Under the pieces are notes generated by a model, which worked only from the letters and a program-made list of their open reading frames with translations, was not told where the DNA came from and made no database searches. Below, one piece after another: positions 24,763 through 32,936 of a stretch of DNA of 32,936 bases (positions within the stretch are counted from its first letter, which is position 1; each line of letters opens with the position of its first letter). The stretch is from Clostridium bornimense (GTDB lineage Bacteria > Bacillota > Clostridia > Clostridiales > Clostridiaceae): assembly GCF_018917145.1 (NCBI RefSeq), contig NZ_JAHLOD010000036.1, forward strand, positions 1 through 32,936, given 5' to 3'. A program made the translations under genes and the position numbers.

Positions 24763-25710
24763 TTAAACCTCCTTTGTTTTAGATTTCTTTTTGAATTTTT
24801 TAAGTACATCTGTTATTTCCATATTGCCAAATAACCCCTTAGGTCTAAAAATCATAACAATTATTAATGCTAAAGAGTAGAATATCATTCTTAAGTCAGC
24901 AAAGCTTCTAAGTGCTTCTGGTAATATAGTTAGAACAATAGCGGCAATGATAGAACCAGATAAAGATCCCATACCACCAAGAACTACAAAAGTTAAAATT
25001 TCAATTGATTTTAAGAAGTTAAATGCTGTTGGTTGAATGAATCCATTGTGATGAGCAAAAAGTCCACCAGCAATTCCTGCGAAGAAAACAGAAACTAAGA
25101 ATGCCATTATTTTGTATTTTGTAGTGTTAACACCCATTGCTTCAGCAGCAATTTCATTTTCTCTAATAGCGATCATAGATCTACCTTTAGAAGAATGAAT
25201 GATATTGGCAATAATAACTATAGTTAATACCATAGCAAAGTATACAAGGGTAAAATTAGTTTCACGAGGAATACCAGATAAACCTCTAGCACCACCAAGA
25301 GCATCGATATTTGTTATTAAAACTCTTATAATTTCACATATTCCTAAAGTTGCGATAGCAAAATAGTCTCCTTTAAGCTTAAGAGTAGGTAGTCCTACAA
25401 TAAATCCTATAACAGTTGCCAATAAGGCACCAATTAATATAGAAACTAAAAATGGTATATTTGTTGTTGTTGATAAGTAAGCAGAAGTATAGGCACCAAT
25501 TGCCATAAATCCAGAGTGACCTAAGCTAAGTTGACCTGTAAATCCAGTAATTAAGTTTAATGAAACAGCTAAGATTACATTTATACAACAAGTAACTAAT
25601 ATTCTTGAATAATATCTGTTAAGTACTCCAGAATACATAAGAAGACTAAGAAGTATATACATGGCTACAATTAATGCGACCCAAGTTAAGAGGTTCTTAT
25701 ATTTTTTCAT
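24763..25710 (-). CDS. livM: Branched-chain amino acid ABC transporter permease LivM
   Basis: A 315-aa membrane protein with about eight to ten hydrophobic segments. It has the LivM block TGFTGQLSLGHSGFMAIGAY, LPTLKLKGDYFAIATLG, and the EAA-like coupling region ENEIAAEAMGVNTTKYK. It forms the membrane channel with LivH. Confidence 0.94.
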   Translation of the reverse strand: MKKYKNLLTWVALIVAMYILLSLLMYSGVLNRYYSRILVTCCINVILAVSLNLITGFTGQLSLGHSGFMAIGAYTSAYLSTTTNIPFLVSILIGALLATVIGFIVGLPTLKLKGDYFAIATLGICEIIRVLITNIDALGGARGLSGIPRETNFTLVYFAMVLTIVIIANIIHSSKGRSMIAIRENEIAAEAMGVNTTKYKIMAFLVSVFFAGIAGGLFAHHNGFIQPTAFNFLKSIEILTFVVLGGMGSLSGSIIAAIVLTILPEALRSFADLRMIFYSLALIIVMIFRPKGLFGNMEITDVLKKFKKKSKTKEV

Positions 25711-25719
25711 TTATATCAC

Positions 25720-26595
25720 CTACACTTTCTCATTAGATTTCTTACCAAGTATTCCGGATGGTTTAACTAGTAAGATTATTATTAAGATACCAAATACAAT
25801 TGCATCAGATAGTGTAGTTGAAATATATGCTTTTGTAAGAGTTTCTGTTAGTCCGATAAGGATACCACCTATAAGAGCACCAGGGATACTTCCGATTCCA
25901 CCTAGTACAGCAGCTATAAAAGCTTTAAGTCCAGGGACAACTCCCATATAAGGTCCAACAGAGTTAAAAGCTAAAGAAACTAAAACACCAGCTGCACCAG
26001 CTAATGCAGAACCAATAGCAAAAGTTGCAGAAATAGTAGTGTTTACGTTAATACCCATTAAAGAAGCAGCCTCTATATCATAAGAAGAAGCTCTCATTGC
26101 TTTACCTATCTTAGTCTTAAACACTATAAATTGAAGGAGAATTACAAGGATGATTGATACAACTAAAGTTAAAGCTTTTGATGTGTCAATTGATAGGCTA
26201 CCAATGTTTATGACACTTGTACTTAGTAATTTTGGAAAAGCCTTAGTGTCAGGTCCTACTAAATATACCATTCCATTCTCTAATAGAAGAGATACTCCTA
26301 TAGCTGTTATAAGTAGTGTTATTCTAGGAGAATTTCTAAGAGGTTTATAAGCAATCTTTTCGATTAAGACTCCTAGTATTCCAGATGCAACCATTGATAA
26401 TAATAATGTTGGAATTAGTGGAAGTTTTAATGTTGAACCACAAAATATACCTACAAAGGCACCAATCATATATATATCACCATGGGCAAAGTTAATTAAA
26501 TTTATTATTCCATATACCATGGTATAACCTAGGGCTATTAAAGCGTAAATAGACCCTAGTGAAAGACCATTAGTAAGTTGTTGCAATAGTTCCAT
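25720..26595 (-). CDS. livH: Branched-chain amino acid ABC transporter permease LivH
   Basis: A 291-aa permease opening with LTNGLSLGSIYALIALGYTM, then NFAHGDIYMIGAF, and an EAA-like loop SYDIEAASLMGINVN. It lies 9 bp before livM and 20 bp after the binding-protein gene, so the whole set is one operon. Confidence 0.94.
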   Translation of the reverse strand: MELLQQLTNGLSLGSIYALIALGYTMVYGIINLINFAHGDIYMIGAFVGIFCGSTLKLPLIPTLLLSMVASGILGVLIEKIAYKPLRNSPRITLLITAIGVSLLLENGMVYLVGPDTKAFPKLLSTSVINIGSLSIDTSKALTLVVSIILVILLQFIVFKTKIGKAMRASSYDIEAASLMGINVNTTISATFAIGSALAGAAGVLVSLAFNSVGPYMGVVPGLKAFIAAVLGGIGSIPGALIGGILIGLTETLTKAYISTTLSDAIVFGILIIILLVKPSGILGKKSNEKV

Positions 26596-26615
26596 GTTAA
26601 ATCCTCCTTCATAGA

Positions 26616-27755
26616 TTATGGATTTATTTTCTTAACTAATGTTTGTTTTCCGTCTTGAATTTTTATTACTGATACACTCTTTATTGGATTTCTATTTTTA
26701 TCAAATGTAACATGACCAGTAATTGTATCTAAATCAGTTTTTGCAAGAGCATCTTTTACTGCATCAGCATCAGTAGAACCAGCAGATTCTATAGCTTTTG
26801 TTAATACTTGTAGAGTACTGTAAGATAAAGCTGCAAAAGCATCTGGATCAGCATTATATTTTTCTTTGTAAGATTTTACGAATTTTTGAACGTCTTCAGA
26901 TTCATCTTCTGGAGAGTAGTGATTAACAAATATAGCACCTTCTACAGAATCTCCTCCAATTTCAAATAACTTAGGAGAATCCCATCCGTCACCGCCAAGG
27001 AATTGAGCAGTAATACCAGCAGATCTTGCTTGATCAGTGATAAGTCCAACAGTATCATAGTAATCAGGTAATACTAAAACATCAGGATTTAAGTTTTTAA
27101 TCTTTGTTAATTGAGCACTAAAATCTTTATCACCACTGTTATAAGAATCGAAAGATACTACTTCGCCACCAGCAGCCTCAAACTTTTTCTTAAATGTTTC
27201 TGCAATACCTTTAGAATAGTCAGAAGAAACGTTATATAATATAGAAGCTTTTTTCGCACTTAAATCTTCTATAGCATATTTAGATAAAGTTTCACCTTGT
27301 AATGAATCTATATAGCAACCTCTAAATACATATTCTCCACCTTTTTTAGTTATATTAGGTTCTGTTGCAGTTGGAGAAATCATTGGTATTTGGTCTGATT
27401 TTGCTCTGTCTGCTATAGCAGTACTTGAACCAGATGTAACTGCACCAAATATCATAGAAACTTCTTCTTTATTTACTAACTTATCATAAGCATTAAGAGC
27501 TTTAGTTGCATCAGCCTCATCATCTTCAAAAAGAAGTTTTATTTTCTTTCCATCGAAGCCACCGTTATTGTTGTATTCTTCTAAGAATAGCTCAGCTCCG
27601 TTCTTTACTGAAGTACCATAACTTGAAGCATCTCCTGTTAATGGTCCTATACCCCCAATTAAAATTTCATCTTCAGATTTTTGTGAGCCACATCCAGTTA
27701 AAGCTGTTAGTGATAATGTAGCTACTACTAGCATTGATAATAATTTTTTTTTCAT
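26616..27755 (-). CDS. livK: Branched-chain amino acid-binding lipoprotein
   Basis: A 379-aa type I periplasmic-binding-fold protein, membrane-anchored. The lipobox LTALTGC puts the lipidated cysteine at C22. The mature part starts with ILIGGIGPLTGDASSYG and keeps the family hinge segments (KSDQIPMISPTATEP, LGGDGWDSP). It is the first gene of the operon, behind a GGGGG site. It delivers Leu, Ile or Val to LivHM; exact specificity cannot be read from sequence. Confidence 0.93.
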   Translation of the reverse strand: MKKKLLSMLVVATLSLTALTGCGSQKSEDEILIGGIGPLTGDASSYGTSVKNGAELFLEEYNNNGGFDGKKIKLLFEDDEADATKALNAYDKLVNKEEVSMIFGAVTSGSSTAIADRAKSDQIPMISPTATEPNITKKGGEYVFRGCYIDSLQGETLSKYAIEDLSAKKASILYNVSSDYSKGIAETFKKKFEAAGGEVVSFDSYNSGDKDFSAQLTKIKNLNPDVLVLPDYYDTVGLITDQARSAGITAQFLGGDGWDSPKLFEIGGDSVEGAIFVNHYSPEDESEDVQKFVKSYKEKYNADPDAFAALSYSTLQVLTKAIESAGSTDADAVKDALAKTDLDTITGHVTFDKNRNPIKSVSVIKIQDGKQTLVKKINP

Positions 27756-28234
27756 AATAATTGCCCCCTTTTTATTAAAAATGAAAGAATACTAACATAT
27801 AATTTCAAATTTAAAAATTATTATAACATCAATATTAGCAAATTTATCACAATAATACAATATATACAAGGATAAAAAATGAAATTAATGAAGAATAAAA
27901 TTAATATATATAAATTTATGAAATTGAGTTATAGAGCATAATTAGCGTAAGTTGAATATGGTGTTCGTTTACAATATACTGTATTTTATTATAAGATTTA
28001 GTATGTGAGGATAATAAGAACCAATATTTTCAAAAGGTGATGAATTTGCAAGAAATGAAAGGAAAGGCGTCATTTGTGAAATTAATGAAGGAATATTGAC
28101 AGCATTTTCTATAAAAATACATAGATGGGATAAAAGATATAAAACAGTTATATAATATGTGATAATTAATTTTATTATGATAAAATTATAAGCATGATTA
28201 TAAAAATAAGTTTATTTATATAGAGGGTGTAAAA
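27756..28234. other. 479-bp divergent intergenic region
   Basis: This must contain the promoter of the liv operon (minus strand; a TATAAT lies at 27820-27825 without a clear -35 box) and that of the ABC-class ATPase gene (plus strand). I see no leader peptide rich in Leu, Ile or Val, no T-box and no terminator hairpin. Short open frames near 28040 have no convincing start. A weak dyad near 27973 is not close enough to a CodY box to call. Confidence 0.5.
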
Positions 28235-29935
28235 ATGAGAAGTTCAGAAGAGTTAAGAAAAAAGTTAATTAGTATCGATGGAAGAGGATATAAAGCTTAT
28301 AAGGATTTAGAAGGGCAATATAAGTTTAAAGATTATATTTTAAGTATAGATCATGTACAAGGAGATCCATTTGCATCACCATCAAGAGTTAGAGTTATAA
28401 TAGATCAAAATGTAGCTAAAATACCGATGGAGCTTATTGATAAAAAACATAAGAATATAGCTGTTGCAGATTATATAACAAGAGAATTTTACTCCAATAT
28501 ATATAAGAAAGGTGAAAAAATATTTGGATCTGGTAAGAGTGGATTAATATCTATAAGTAAATGTACACAAGAGGTTTTAGAGAGAACAGCTATAATTATA
28601 GATAGAGAAAAAATAGAAGCTAGATTTTATGTAGGGTTTCCTGCTAGGGGGAGAAGCGTACTTGCAAAGGAATTAGAAAAGATAATATACAATGTAATTC
28701 CTTCTATAGTAGAAAGTTCTTTAATATATAATAACTTAAATAAAAATCAACTTATTAATAAAGTTAAATTAAGTGAAGATCAACAGTTTATAAGAGAAAA
28801 AATGAAAGAAGAAGGATTAATAGCTTTTGTAGCCAATGGGTCCATATTACCAAGAGAGAGTGGCGTATCAGATAAGCCTTTAAAGAGTGCAATACCTTTT
28901 GTATCTCCAAAGACATTAGAGGTAGCTTTTAATACACCGAATAAAGGTATTATCAAAGGTATGGGTATAAAAAAGGGAATAACAATTATAGTTGGTGGTG
29001 GATATCATGGTAAGTCCACATTGCTTAAAGCTTTAGAAGTCGGAGTATATAATCATATAAGTGGAGATGGAAGAGAGTTTGTTATAACAGATGATACTGC
29101 ATTTAAGATTAGAGCGGAAGATGGACGAGCAGTAACTGGTGATGATATATCTTTATTTATTAATAATATACCTAGCGGAAAGGATACAAAGAAGTTCTTT
29201 ACGGAAAATGCTAGTGGTAGTACATCACAAGCAGCCAATATAGTTGAAGCTATAGAAAGTGGGACTAATGTATTATTAATTGATGAAGATACTTCTGCAA
29301 CTAATTTTATGATGAGGGACGATCTTATGCAAAAGCTAGTAGCAAAAGAGCAAGAGCCAATAACTACATTTATAGAGGTAGTGAAACCTTTATATAGTCA
29401 AAAAAATATATCTACAATTATGGTAGTAGGAAGTTCTGGAGACTTTTTTGATGTGGCAGATTGTGTTATTCAAATGGATAATTATGAAGCTAAGGATGTA
29501 ACAATTGAAGCTAAAAGTTTAATGAGAGGTACGATTTTAGCAAGAGTAGAAGAAAAAAATCTCAAAGTGAATATTAATTTTAATAGAAAAATAAAAAAGG
29601 GAACTATAGAAAGTAGTTATAAAGGTATAAAGATAAAGACTATGGGAAAAGATGGACTTTCTATAAATAAAGAAAGTATTGATTTAAGAGCTGTGGAACA
29701 AATAGTTGATGGAGAACAATTAAATGCAATAGGATCTATTATGAAATGGACAGAAGAAAATATTATGGATAGAAATTTAAAGTTTGATGAAATGGTAGAC
29801 TTAATTATTGATACTATAAATAAACGAGGATTGATATCTATAGAGAAAATGAAAGGTGGATGGGGAAGTTTAGCTATGCCAAGAAAGCAAGAAATAATGG
29901 CAGCTTATAATAGATATAGAAAGTTAAAGATATAA
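28235..29935 (+). CDS. ABC-class ATPase (PF09818 type) of unknown function
   Basis: A 566-aa cytosolic protein with no membrane segments. The N-terminal part (about 1-240) opens with LRKKLISIDGRGYKAYKDLEGQY and carries DPFASPSRVRV, a family hallmark. The ATPase core has Walker A GGGYHGKSTLL (about residue 253), a signature-like ASGSTSQAANI (about 328) and Walker B VLLIDEDTSATN. It has a C-terminal extension of about 150 residues. The family is widespread in bacteria, and one trypanosome member is tied to RNA editing, but the bacterial role is not known to me. It forms a single-gene unit with its own terminator. Confidence 0.85.
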   Translation: MRSSEELRKKLISIDGRGYKAYKDLEGQYKFKDYILSIDHVQGDPFASPSRVRVIIDQNVAKIPMELIDKKHKNIAVADYITREFYSNIYKKGEKIFGSGKSGLISISKCTQEVLERTAIIIDREKIEARFYVGFPARGRSVLAKELEKIIYNVIPSIVESSLIYNNLNKNQLINKVKLSEDQQFIREKMKEEGLIAFVANGSILPRESGVSDKPLKSAIPFVSPKTLEVAFNTPNKGIIKGMGIKKGITIIVGGGYHGKSTLLKALEVGVYNHISGDGREFVITDDTAFKIRAEDGRAVTGDDISLFINNIPSGKDTKKFFTENASGSTSQAANIVEAIESGTNVLLIDEDTSATNFMMRDDLMQKLVAKEQEPITTFIEVVKPLYSQKNISTIMVVGSSGDFFDVADCVIQMDNYEAKDVTIEAKSLMRGTILARVEEKNLKVNINFNRKIKKGTIESSYKGIKIKTMGKDGLSINKESIDLRAVEQIVDGEQLNAIGSIMKWTEENIMDRNLKFDEMVDLIIDTINKRGLISIEKMKGGWGSLAMPRKQEIMAAYNRYRKLKI

Positions 29936-29966
29936 TTATATAGGATAATAATTGAATAAAAAATGC

Positions 29967-30017
29967 AAAAGGATGTTACAAAATTCTACAAAGAATTTTG
30001 CAATATCCTTTTTTTAT
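29967..30017 (+). terminator. Intrinsic terminator after the ABC-class ATPase gene
   Basis: A long stem, 29967-29987 with 29992-30012, with one mismatch and one G-U pair, loop ACAA, then a T-run. It separates the ATPase gene from the protease gene. Confidence 0.88.
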
Positions 30018-30137
30018 ATAAAAAAAGGCTGAAATTGTATTAAAAAAGTAAAAATCTTCATAAAAAACACACAGCAAAAAGGTATAAATAGGAAGAAGAT
30101 AGAAAAATGTAGAAAAACGTAAAAAAGGAGGATGTGT

Positions 30138-32774
30138 ATGAAAAAGTTTCGAGGAAGTTTATTTGGAATTGTTATCACAGCTATATTATGTTTAGGAATA
30201 AGTGGTACAGCTAGTGCATCAGTTTATAAGAATAAGGAATTTACATTAAAACAACCAGATAATACAGAAGTAAAAGTAAAGATTACTGGAGATGAATATT
30301 ATCAACATATTGAAAGTATGGATGGATATACTCTTTGCAGAAATGAAGAAGGATGGATTTGTTATGCAAAGACTAACGATAATAATTCAGAATATATTGC
30401 TACAGATAAAGTTTATAAAGGGGAGAAATATGAAGATCCATCTGTTATTAAAAGATTATTTAGTAATAAAGAAAAGTTATCTAAACACGAAAAAATAGAT
30501 AAAAAATATATGGACAAGCAAAGAGAAGAAGTAAAAGAAGAGCTTAATGCAGATGTTAGAGAAGAAGTAGCAGAAGAGGTTATGACTACAAGTGCTAAGG
30601 CAAAATCAGATTATACAACAACTGAAAAGATTAATGGATTAGCACTTATTATAGATTTTCCAGATCAAAAAAGTAGTGTATCAAAATCAGAAATAGATAA
30701 CTTTTTTAATAAAACTGGATATAAGGGATATTCTAATAATGGATCAGTTAAAGATTATTTTTATGATGTATCAGGAGGAAAAGTTACTTATGAAAATACT
30801 ATAACTGAATTTTATACTGCTAGAAATCCTAAATCTTATTATGACAATGTAAATGAAAGTGATTATAGTAAGGCATTAGAATTAGTTAATGAGGCTTTAA
30901 ATTGGTTGAAATCAACAGGCTTTGACTTTTCAAAATTAACTACTGATTCTAATGGAGTTGTAAGAGGGGTAAATATACTTTATGCAGGAAATGCTGATGC
31001 TGGATGGTCAAGAGGACTATGGCCTCATCAAGGATATCTTCCTAATGCATTTACATCAAATGGTGTAAAAGTTCAATTGTATCAATTGAGTAATATAGGA
31101 AATGAGTTATCACTAGATACTATTTGTCATGAAAATGGACATCTACTTTTTGGATATCCAGATTTATATGATTATACAGGAAAAACTGGTGGATGTGGTA
31201 CATATAGTCTTATGTCATACTTGTCAGATCCTAAAAATCCAGCACCACCAGATCCATATTGTAGAAATGTAATATCAGGATGGAATACAGTAATAGATTT
31301 AAATTCTTATAGTGATGGAAATAAATTAACAGCAAATTCTAGCACAAATGGAACACAACCAGTATATAAGTGGTCAGGTAAGAGTTCAAATGAATATTAT
31401 TTAATTGAAAATATTAAGAAGAATGGAAGATATAAAAGCATGCCAGATGAAGGTCTTATGATTTGGCATGTAGATGAAGATGGAAGTAATTCTAATCAAG
31501 CATCATCAAAAGCAAGACATTATCAACTTTCAGTTGTACAAGCAGATAATAAAATGGAACTAGAAAACAAAATAAATGTTGGAGCTGATGGAGACTTATT
31601 CCATAAGGGTTATAATGATACGTTTAACGATAGCAGTAGTCCAAATTCTAAATGGTGGGATAAAACTTCATCTGGATTAGATATATCTAATATAAGTGCT
31701 ATAGGAGAAACTATGACTTTTGTTAAATCAGGAAAGGGTACAAGTAGTAATACTGATAAAGATAGCACAACTAAAGATGATACAACAACTGATAATAGTA
31801 ATACAAATACAGGAAACGATACAACAATTGATGATGGTAATATAGCAGCAAAAGCAAAAGTAACAACATCTTATTGTTCATCTTGGGAATCAATAGCAGC
31901 ATTAAATGACGGATTTGCTCCAACAAGTTCTAATGATAGAAATCATGCTGTTTATGGAAATTGGCCTGAAACAGATACTCAATGGGTACAATATAAATTT
32001 GATAAAAAGTACAAAATATCAAAATGCGATTTATATTGGTTCAAAGATAATTTAGGAATAGATGTGCCATCTTCATATAAGATAAAGTATATGGACAATG
32101 GTAATTGGAAGTATGTATCGAATGCAAAAGGATTAGGTATAGACATAAATAAGTTCAATACAACTACTTTTGATACTATAACAACAGATACTATAGCCGT
32201 AGAAATGAATTCAAACAATGGATCATCTACAGGTATAGTTGAGTGGAAAGTTTATGGAGAAGTCGCTAATGGAAATACAACAGATACAACAGGTGATACT
32301 GATGACAATACATCAACTGTAACAAAAGTTGAAGATGGTAAATGTTATAGACTTAAAAATGTATATAGTGGACAATATTTAGATGTAAAAGATGGTAAAG
32401 ATGCAAATAATACAAATATTCAACAACTTCCAGCTAATGGAGAAGATGCTCAAGTATTTAAAGCTGTAAGTACAGGAAATGGATATTTTAAATTAGTATC
32501 ACAAGTAGGAAGTGCGAAAAGGGTAGTAGATATTGAAAGAAAGAAAAGTACTAATGGTACAAATGTAATATTGTATAACGATAAAAATGCTAAAAATCAA
32601 CAGTTTAAATTTAAGTATCTTGGTAATGGTGTGTTTACAATACACACTAGAATTAGTGGAGATAAGTCTGTAATTGAAGTAAAAGATGGAAGTAAAGCTA
32701 GAAAAGCGAATGTACAACAATGGAAAAGTAATTCAAAGTCATATCAACAATGGGTTTTTGAAAGAGTTAAGTAG
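30138..32774 (+). CDS. Secreted M6-family metalloprotease with discoidin-like and ricin-like domains
   Basis: An 878-aa exported protease. The ATG at 30138 is preferred over 30132 because the AAGGAGG site ends directly before the latter. A signal peptide ends near TASAS (residue 28). A propeptide-like region runs to about 155, then the M6 catalytic domain. Its zinc motif HENGHLLFGYPD places H331, E332 and H335 with a downstream Asp, and a Met-turn-like SLMSY follows. Two Thr/Asp-rich linkers flank an F5/8 type C-like domain (about 570-715). The C-terminus (about 730-878) is a ricin-type beta-trefoil with repeated Q-x-W-like ends (QQFKF, QQWVF). It resembles immune-inhibitor-A-type and other M6 proteases; the tail probably binds glycans. 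Host-protein degradation is possible but not shown. Confidence 0.92.
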   Translation: MKKFRGSLFGIVITAILCLGISGTASASVYKNKEFTLKQPDNTEVKVKITGDEYYQHIESMDGYTLCRNEEGWICYAKTNDNNSEYIATDKVYKGEKYEDPSVIKRLFSNKEKLSKHEKIDKKYMDKQREEVKEELNADVREEVAEEVMTTSAKAKSDYTTTEKINGLALIIDFPDQKSSVSKSEIDNFFNKTGYKGYSNNGSVKDYFYDVSGGKVTYENTITEFYTARNPKSYYDNVNESDYSKALELVNEALNWLKSTGFDFSKLTTDSNGVVRGVNILYAGNADAGWSRGLWPHQGYLPNAFTSNGVKVQLYQLSNIGNELSLDTICHENGHLLFGYPDLYDYTGKTGGCGTYSLMSYLSDPKNPAPPDPYCRNVISGWNTVIDLNSYSDGNKLTANSSTNGTQPVYKWSGKSSNEYYLIENIKKNGRYKSMPDEGLMIWHVDEDGSNSNQASSKARHYQLSVVQADNKMELENKINVGADGDLFHKGYNDTFNDSSSPNSKWWDKTSSGLDISNISAIGETMTFVKSGKGTSSNTDKDSTTKDDTTTDNSNTNTGNDTTIDDGNIAAKAKVTTSYCSSWESIAALNDGFAPTSSNDRNHAVYGNWPETDTQWVQYKFDKKYKISKCDLYWFKDNLGIDVPSSYKIKYMDNGNWKYVSNAKGLGIDINKFNTTTFDTITTDTIAVEMNSNNGSSTGIVEWKVYGEVANGNTTDTTGDTDDNTSTVTKVEDGKCYRLKNVYSGQYLDVKDGKDANNTNIQQLPANGEDAQVFKAVSTGNGYFKLVSQVGSAKRVVDIERKKSTNGTNVILYNDKNAKNQQFKFKYLGNGVFTIHTRISGDKSVIEVKDGSKARKANVQQWKSNSKSYQQWVFERVK

Positions 32775-32775
32775 T

Positions 32776-32818
32776 AAAAATGACAATCTTAGTAAAATAA
32801 GATTGTCATTTTTATTTT
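32776..32818 (+). terminator. Protease gene terminator
   Basis: Perfect 16-bp stem (32776-32791 with 32798-32813), loop GTAAAA, T-rich tail. It begins two bases after the stop codon. Confidence 0.9.
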
Positions 32819-32830
32819 TGTTTAATGAAT

Positions 32831-32936
32831 ACCACAGGTTCGACCTGTGGTTCTAAAAAGCTTTTAGCTATACGTAGAAAATAAAAAACCTCCGATGTAA
32901 AATAATAGTAGGTTTGCCGACCAATACTATAAGTTA
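32831..32936. other. Hairpin-rich sequence at the window edge
   Basis: A perfect 9-bp stem with a TCG loop (32831-32839 with 32843-32851) is followed by a CTAAAA/TTTTAG dyad (32853-32867). Then comes CCTCCGATGTAAAATAATAG (32889-32908), whose continuation folds back as TAGTA...TACTA (32907-32929). Bases 32930-32936 look like the start of the returning arm. The complete structure probably extends past the window: a long hairpin, a terminator of an outside gene, or the end of a small mobile element. Confidence 0.4.

Noticed and set aside
27965-27990. Possible CodY box upstream of the liv operon
   Set aside because: The dyad near 27973 has about five mismatches to AATTTTCWGAAAATT, which is not enough in such AT-rich DNA.
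28036-28099. Short open frame ending MKEY near 28098
   Set aside because: About 19 codons, weak start context, no recognisable family.

Overview
The window looks like chromosome from a low-GC Firmicute of the Clostridium sensu stricto type. The DNA is very AT-rich, ribosome binding sites are strong GGAGG types, and most genes end in an intrinsic terminator. The gene families (DAHP synthase with an N-terminal regulatory domain, staygreen homologue, M6 protease, DUF1540, SpoVB-like flippase) fit that group. The assignment rests on family resemblance recalled from knowledge; no database was searched.

Layout. 1-240: end of an rRNA operon (5S rRNA, tRNA-Phe, terminator). 346-3963: trpB with no trpA beside it, a PrxQ/Bcp peroxiredoxin on the minus strand, and a SpoVB/MurJ-type flippase. 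3960-11768: a tight eight-gene aromatic operon, aroF-tyrA-aroB-aroA-aroC-pheA-aroK-aroQ. It supplies every shikimate-pathway step except shikimate dehydrogenase (aroE), plus the Phe and Tyr branches. Its 5' leader has a consensus promoter, a 44-codon ORF whose middle is almost all Phe, Tyr and Trp codons, and an intrinsic terminator just before aroF. This is the architecture of ribosome-mediated attenuation, and it is the most interesting feature of the window.

11.9-18.3 kb: a decay zone. It holds an intact VanR/VanS-like two-component pair, a staygreen-family gene and a terpenoid-cyclase-fold gene. Between them lie remnants of an AAA-ATPase-like gene, a solute-binding lipoprotein, two small genes interrupted by in-frame TGA, an S66 LD-carboxypeptidase, an azoreductase and one unidentified gene.

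18.4-23.1 kb: a paired YdcZ-type transporter operon divergent from a Crp/Fnr-family regulator, with a perfect 32-bp palindrome between them; then DUF1540, exonuclease III, RNase Z, a GNAT acetyltransferase and a DUF805 membrane protein. 23.3-27.8 kb: a complete branched-chain amino acid ABC transporter on the minus strand (livK-livH-livM-livG-livF). 28.2-29.9 kb: an 'ABC-class' ATPase of unclear role. 30.1-32.8 kb: a secreted M6 metalloprotease with discoidin-like and ricin-like modules. The last 100 bases hold hairpins, one of which appears to be cut by the window edge.
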